Source of the DNA: Petaurus breviceps papuanus
Taxonomy: Eukaryota; Chordata; Mammalia; Diprotodontia; Petauridae
Direction: 5' to 3'
Assembly: GCA_028583685.1 (NCBI GenBank)
Contig: JAMXIF010000031.1
Coordinates: 3,018,868 to 3,082,867 of the forward strand
Length of the DNA stretch: 64,000 nt
Part shown: piece by piece, positions 60,271 to 64,000 of the stretch
Numbering within the stretch: the first letter of the stretch is position 1
How the letters are laid out: each line of letters begins with the position of its first letter
Position numbers and translations under genes: made by a program
The notes under the pieces: model-generated
The model's input: only the letters and a program-made list of their open reading frames with translations
What the model was told of the DNA's origin: nothing
Database searches by the model: none

Positions 60271-61360
60271 AGGTGTTAGAGGAAATCAAAACCACAAGAG
60301 AGCCCTTCTTGGAAGTCATCAGTGCCTCAGCAATCTTTTCCCCAAACAGAGATCTTTGATTTTCCCTAATTATCTATCCCAGGGATGAAGGTGATCTATT
60401 TTTAGAAGAGAGACTGATGCAAGGGAAGAGTTGCTATAGCGACAGTTGGCTGCCACAAACCTAGCTAGTCCTGCTGCAATTCCTCCTGTTGATAAATAAA
60501 TCCAACGAGCCTGAGCCTGAGGGATCCCACTGGGAACCTTGCCCCTCCTGTGATGGACTCAAGGTCCCTTGGGAAGTGCATGCATGGTGGGGTGGGGGTG
60601 GGGGCATCCGGGGACCGTGTCTCAGTGGAGCACAAACTCTAAAACTGAGCCCCTCTGAAATGGGGGAGCAGAGATTTCCCCACCGACCCTCACCAAAAAG
60701 GGGTCCAAGATGGGCGGGTGGTTCTCACTCCCTGCTGTCAAGAATTAGCTTTTGGAGGGGACTTGGGAAGACAGAGAAAGAAGCTCTAAGTCATAAATGC
60801 TGATTGAACAGGAAGAGATGACTGGTCTCAGAGCAAGGGACCCCCAAAGGAACTCCTGAAAATGCTAGAGGCCAATCTTTCTGAAATTCTGTGCTGAAGA
60901 ACCCTGGCTATCTGAGGGGTGGGAAGAAGCGTTCAGTGAGAACTGCAGAGGCTGGAAATTCTTAATCATGCAGACACAGAAGGCTCTCTCCTCCCTAATT
61001 CCAAGGAAGGGAAAGAACAGGCAGAATGGGAGATGGTGATATATTCAGATCTCAGGGAGGGCAGTCCTTTTTTTGTCTTTGGCTGCGGCAGCAGTAGCAG
61101 CAAATACTGATCAGTGGAGAGATCGTTGGCAAAGGAGGGGGAGGGGGGAGCAACTGTGGACGAAGCAAAAGTCTTGGCGTGACTCAAAGACATGGCCGTG
61201 GCCAATGTGGGGGGGAAGTGTCTTAGAAAGGGGGAAGGCCAGGCTGTGCTGAAGGACCAGATACCAGTAGCAGAATCCAATGGTCCTGCTTTTCCTTAGC
61301 TTGACCAGAGCATGGGATGGTGGAAAAGGACAGGCTCTTGGGGTCTAGAGCAAATCCAAG
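60271..61360. other. Unique block with possible regulatory cluster
   Basis: It contains CTTTGAT (60354-60360), CTATTTTTAG (60396-60405) and GTTGCTATAGCGAC (60430-60443). Frames of 104 codons at 60489-60803 (plus) and 60966-61280 (minus) have no domain. The minus one is Ser/Pro/Leu rich, as expected from purine-rich DNA read in reverse. Confidence 0.42.
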
Positions 61361-61365
61361 CAGTG

Positions 61366-61440
61366 CTCATTCAATTAGCAGGTGTTTATTAAGCACCTGG
61401 CACTGGGGACAAAGGTACAAATAATGTGAAACAATCTCTT
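61366..61440 (-). mobile_element. L2-type 3' tail, reverse
   Basis: CATTCAATTAGCAGGTGTTT, ATTAAGCACCTGGCACTGGG and GACAAAGGTACAAATAAT. Confidence 0.7.
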
Positions 61441-61444
61441 CTCA

Positions 61445-61855
61445 CCGGGAGATTTCAGCCATTTTAAACATGCCTCCAGAGCACCATTGCTATTTGTTCT
61501 GGAGTGGGGACAAAGCCTAGGGCATGTATGTGTCTGCTATTCTAGAAAAACATAAAATATTGGCAAAAAGCTTCCTGGAGTTGGTCAACTGTGGTAGTGA
61601 ATTTAAACGAAGGGATGAATTTCTTGACATTGAAGCCAAAAAGCCATTTCAATAAGAAAGAGAAGAAAAGGAAACATTTTGTTTGCTCATAGTGCCCCAA
61701 CCTATTTTTTTTCTTAAGAAATGACAGGAAATTTAAAAGTTTCTTTCTCGGTGGGTACCTGTAGAAGATGTTATGCTGTTCTATTTCACCTTCTTGGGAC
61801 TTAGTAAATGCACAAAGCCTCAGCAAGGGCCAAATCACCATCAAATCACCAAATC
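61445..61855. other. Unique non-coding sequence
   Basis: The 100-codon minus-strand frame has no domain. A small CACCATCAAATCACC duplication lies at about 61837-61865. Confidence 0.4.
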
Positions 61856-61865
61856 ACCATCACCA

Positions 61866-62118
61866 TCATGATAATAATTTCTATTTATATAGCATTTTAT
61901 GGGTATAAAATGTCTTCTGTACCTGTGATCTTTATAAAACAAGCCAATGAAGCAGGGAGAATATTATTACTTCCAATTTACAGGTGGGGAAATTAAGCCC
62001 TAAGAAAGTTTCAATGACTTGGTAAGGTCACAAAGCTATTCAGTGACGGGAGTCGGGGCATAAACTGAGGGTTTTTGACATCAAGTCCAGTGACTCTTCT
62101 GTATTACCACATCAGGTC
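61866..62118 (-). mobile_element. THER1/MIR-family SINE, diverged
   Basis: AATAATTTCTATTTATATAG, ATATTATTACTTCCAATTTA, GGTGGGGAAATTAAGCCCTA and GACTTGGTAAGGTCACAAAG. Confidence 0.72.
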
Positions 62119-62337
62119 AAAGTGGGTCTGGAACCAGGGAAGGAATTAGAACATCAGCCATGAGATGCTCCTGACAAGGAGACCTTGAAAGTGAGGAACT
62201 TTCTACTTTAGACCAACTCTATGTTTTTGTTTCCTTTTTTTTGTTAAGGTAGGAGTCGGTCCTTAGGAAAGTGTGGTCAAATTGAGACGCCCCACATTCA
62301 ATTTAGATTTTAGGAGGTTTTTCTCTTTTCATGCCCT

Positions 62338-62520
62338 AGATTCCTTTGTTAGCCTGGTGAAGAATATGGACCTCTTCTAACAATAATGTTTTCAAATTCA
62401 TAAAATAAAACACATAGGATAAGAAAGGAAATCAATTATACTGAAATGGAAATTAGTTACCAAAATACTTTTTAAAAAATCAAACAAGTTCTTGAACCTT
62501 CAGGTTAATAACTCCTTGCA
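62338..62520. mobile_element. hAT-type MITE, 5' end lost
   Basis: GCCTGGTGAAGAATATGGAC, CTTCTAACAATAATGTTTTC, AAATAAAACACATAGGATAA, GGAAATCAATTATACTGAAA, then CTTCAGGTTAATAACTCC as the right end. Same interior as 42445. Confidence 0.7.
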
Positions 62521-62524
62521 TTAG

Positions 62525-63178
62525 AAGATGTCAAAATGATGGTCTGGTTGGAGTGGAGAGAAGTTCAGAGATAAAGGTAGTTTCTCATCTATAGCTTATG
62601 AGTGGATCATGATACATTATCTGGCAATATCTTCCCATGATCTTTACCTAAAACTAGGCCACCATAAATTTAGGTGCCAGACCTTCAAGCAAAACTTGCA
62701 AAAGCAGAATTTTGTGATGGTCAGTCTCCTGCTTCATCCCACTCCCTGGCCCCAATATCCTTACCCTGTGGTCAGAGGGGAGCCTTCCCTCCCCTCCCTG
62801 ATTCCTCAAGCCTTAAGCGATATGCTTAGGCTGCAGTTACTCCTGGGCTCCAGGAGGGCAAACACCTCTGGTGTGAGGGCTTGCAGAACCTTTTCTTGGG
62901 CTGCTCATCTATCTTTGGTGTTCACCTTCACCCCCAACTCTCGCATGCGGCTCTAAGAAGTCTGGCATGTGCAGTGGCCACACCTCTATAAACCATCTCG
63001 GCAGATGGGCTAATAAACAAGGCTGACTGACAGTCCTCAAACCCTTCAGGGAGTTGGGGGGGTGTCTACCCCAAGGTGTGAAGACTTTTCCAATGGAATG
63101 GGTGGATGAGAACAATTTGTTCCAACAGCCACGAAAGCAGCTTAGAGCTTGATAAGGCATCAAAGAATCCAAGGTCAT
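62525..63178. other. Unique non-coding block
   Basis: The 115-codon plus frame at 62609-62956 and the 89-codon minus frame at 62909-63178 show no domain. No repeat is recognised. Confidence 0.45.
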
Positions 63179-63179
63179 T

Positions 63180-63380
63180 CACTGCATCCTGGGCCACGAC
63201 CAGTCATCTTGACTTCTGTTCTGCCACTGACCTTCGCTGTCTTAGGAAGAGTGAGTGAGGCTCATGACCTTGCACACCTCTGCTTCACTTAAACCCAAGT
63301 CACATACGAGTCAAAACATCACCCATGAATGATGCCACTGGTCCTCTTCAAAAACAAAGGACAAACAACAACATCACAAT
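63180..63380 (+). mobile_element. SINE of the RTE-tailed type
   Basis: GGGCCACGACCAGTCATCTT, GACTTCTGTTCTGCCACTGA, AGTGAGGCTCATGACCTTGC, CAAGTCACATACGAGTC, GATGCCACTGGTCCTCTTCA and the tail CAAAGGACAAACAACAACAT. Best tail of the three copies. Confidence 0.8.
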
Positions 63381-63499
63381 ATGCTAGAACAGTATGCAGA
63401 AAATCAGAGGCATCCTCTGGGGTTATTAAAAAGAATAGGCAAGAATGTGCAGGGAAATATTTACATCTCTATGCATTCTCTTATACTTCATTCATTCTC

Positions 63500-63672
63500 A
63501 GAGTTAGAGCTAGAAGGAAGCCCAGGAGGCCATCTAGTCCAGCTCCCTCACTTTACAGAGAATACTGAGGGTCAGAGAATTAAGTGACTTGTCTAAGATC
63601 ATATAGCTACTAAGTGTCAGAGGTAGGATTTCTGACTTTAGAGCCAGTGCTCTTTCTATTGGACCACACTGT
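63500..63672 (-). mobile_element. MIR/MAR-like SINE
   Basis: GAGTTAGAGCTAGAAGGAAG, AGGAGGCCATCTAGTCCAGC, AATTAAGTGACTTGTCTAAG and GAGCCAGTGCTCTTTCTATT. Confidence 0.78.
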
Positions 63673-63674
63673 CT

Positions 63675-64000
63675 TGGGTCAGCATGCTAAAAGTAGTAAA
63701 TCTTTTTAAAAAGTGTATGTTAATTTATACTAAGGAGGATACAAAGCCAAATTAGATATACTTAGGGGCATGCTGACAGCAGGAACAAAGGAAGAACAGC
63801 ACAGGGTTAGTGAGGTACCTGGGCCTGAGTCACCAAAGGGGAAAGGGTATGTCCCGATCGCATAACTCCTGTCACAGTGACTTTACTTCTTTAGGGTTCT
63901 CATTGTTAGAAGGCTCTTTTTATTAGGAGCAGAGTTTGTCTCCACTGTACTTCTGCCCATTGGTCTTAGTTTTATCCCTTGTTGTTAAACAGACTATGTC
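63675..64000. other. Unique non-coding sequence
   Basis: No repeat or gene is recognised to the window edge. Confidence 0.4.

Overview
This window is marsupial nuclear DNA, and I find no protein-coding gene, tRNA, rRNA or CRISPR array that the sequence supports. The repeat types identify the lineage. There are many copies of a tRNA-derived SINE with a GGGGCAGCTAGGTGG-type head, both as a short A-tailed form and as a long form ending in a block that resembles AAACCACTCCAGT...GAAAACCCCAAA. There are also THER1/MIR relatives, abundant L2 and L3/CR1 LINEs, marsupial-type L1 3' ends, a SINE ending in an ACAAACAACAAC-type tail, and hAT and mariner-type MITEs. I did not see the SINE that is very common in Monodelphis (the one with a CCTTACCACTCTTCTGCCTT-type 3' half). 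That favours an Australian marsupial, but this is an inference from memory of repeat libraries. All family names here are recognition calls without a library search.

Layout. 1-3.4 kb is mostly unique sequence with L2 scraps. 3.4-9.9 kb is a dense LINE/SINE nest. Its best part is an old L2 at 4421-6330 split by a SINE, an L1 with perfect 14-bp target duplications, and a second L2 in reverse. 9.9-11.96 kb is the first long unique block. 12.7-16.1 kb holds THER1, a two-orientation L1 and a long reverse L2. 17.6-19.2 kb holds a TA-flanked MITE and an L1 3' end carrying a SINE and a palindromic hAT MITE. 20.2-31.5 kb alternates unique blocks with SINEs and L2 tails. 31.6-48.6 kb is again repeat-rich. 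48.6-54.9 kb is mixed and mostly unique from 52.8 kb. 55-58.4 kb is the longest LINE, an L2 with a recognisable but decayed reverse transcriptase, broken by a microsatellite and a 400-base assembly gap. 58.4-64 kb is mostly unique, with a few repeats.

Every open frame checked is either chance or a translation of a repeat. The same SINE peptide recurs in many of them. The window is therefore intergenic or intronic. The most interesting signals are structural. Three sharp inverted repeats (21049-21155, 33632-33665, 59046-59110) look like hairpin insertions or template-switch scars. There are two L1 copies with inverted 5' parts, a datable stack of nested insertions, and a few unique blocks that could be conserved non-coding elements.
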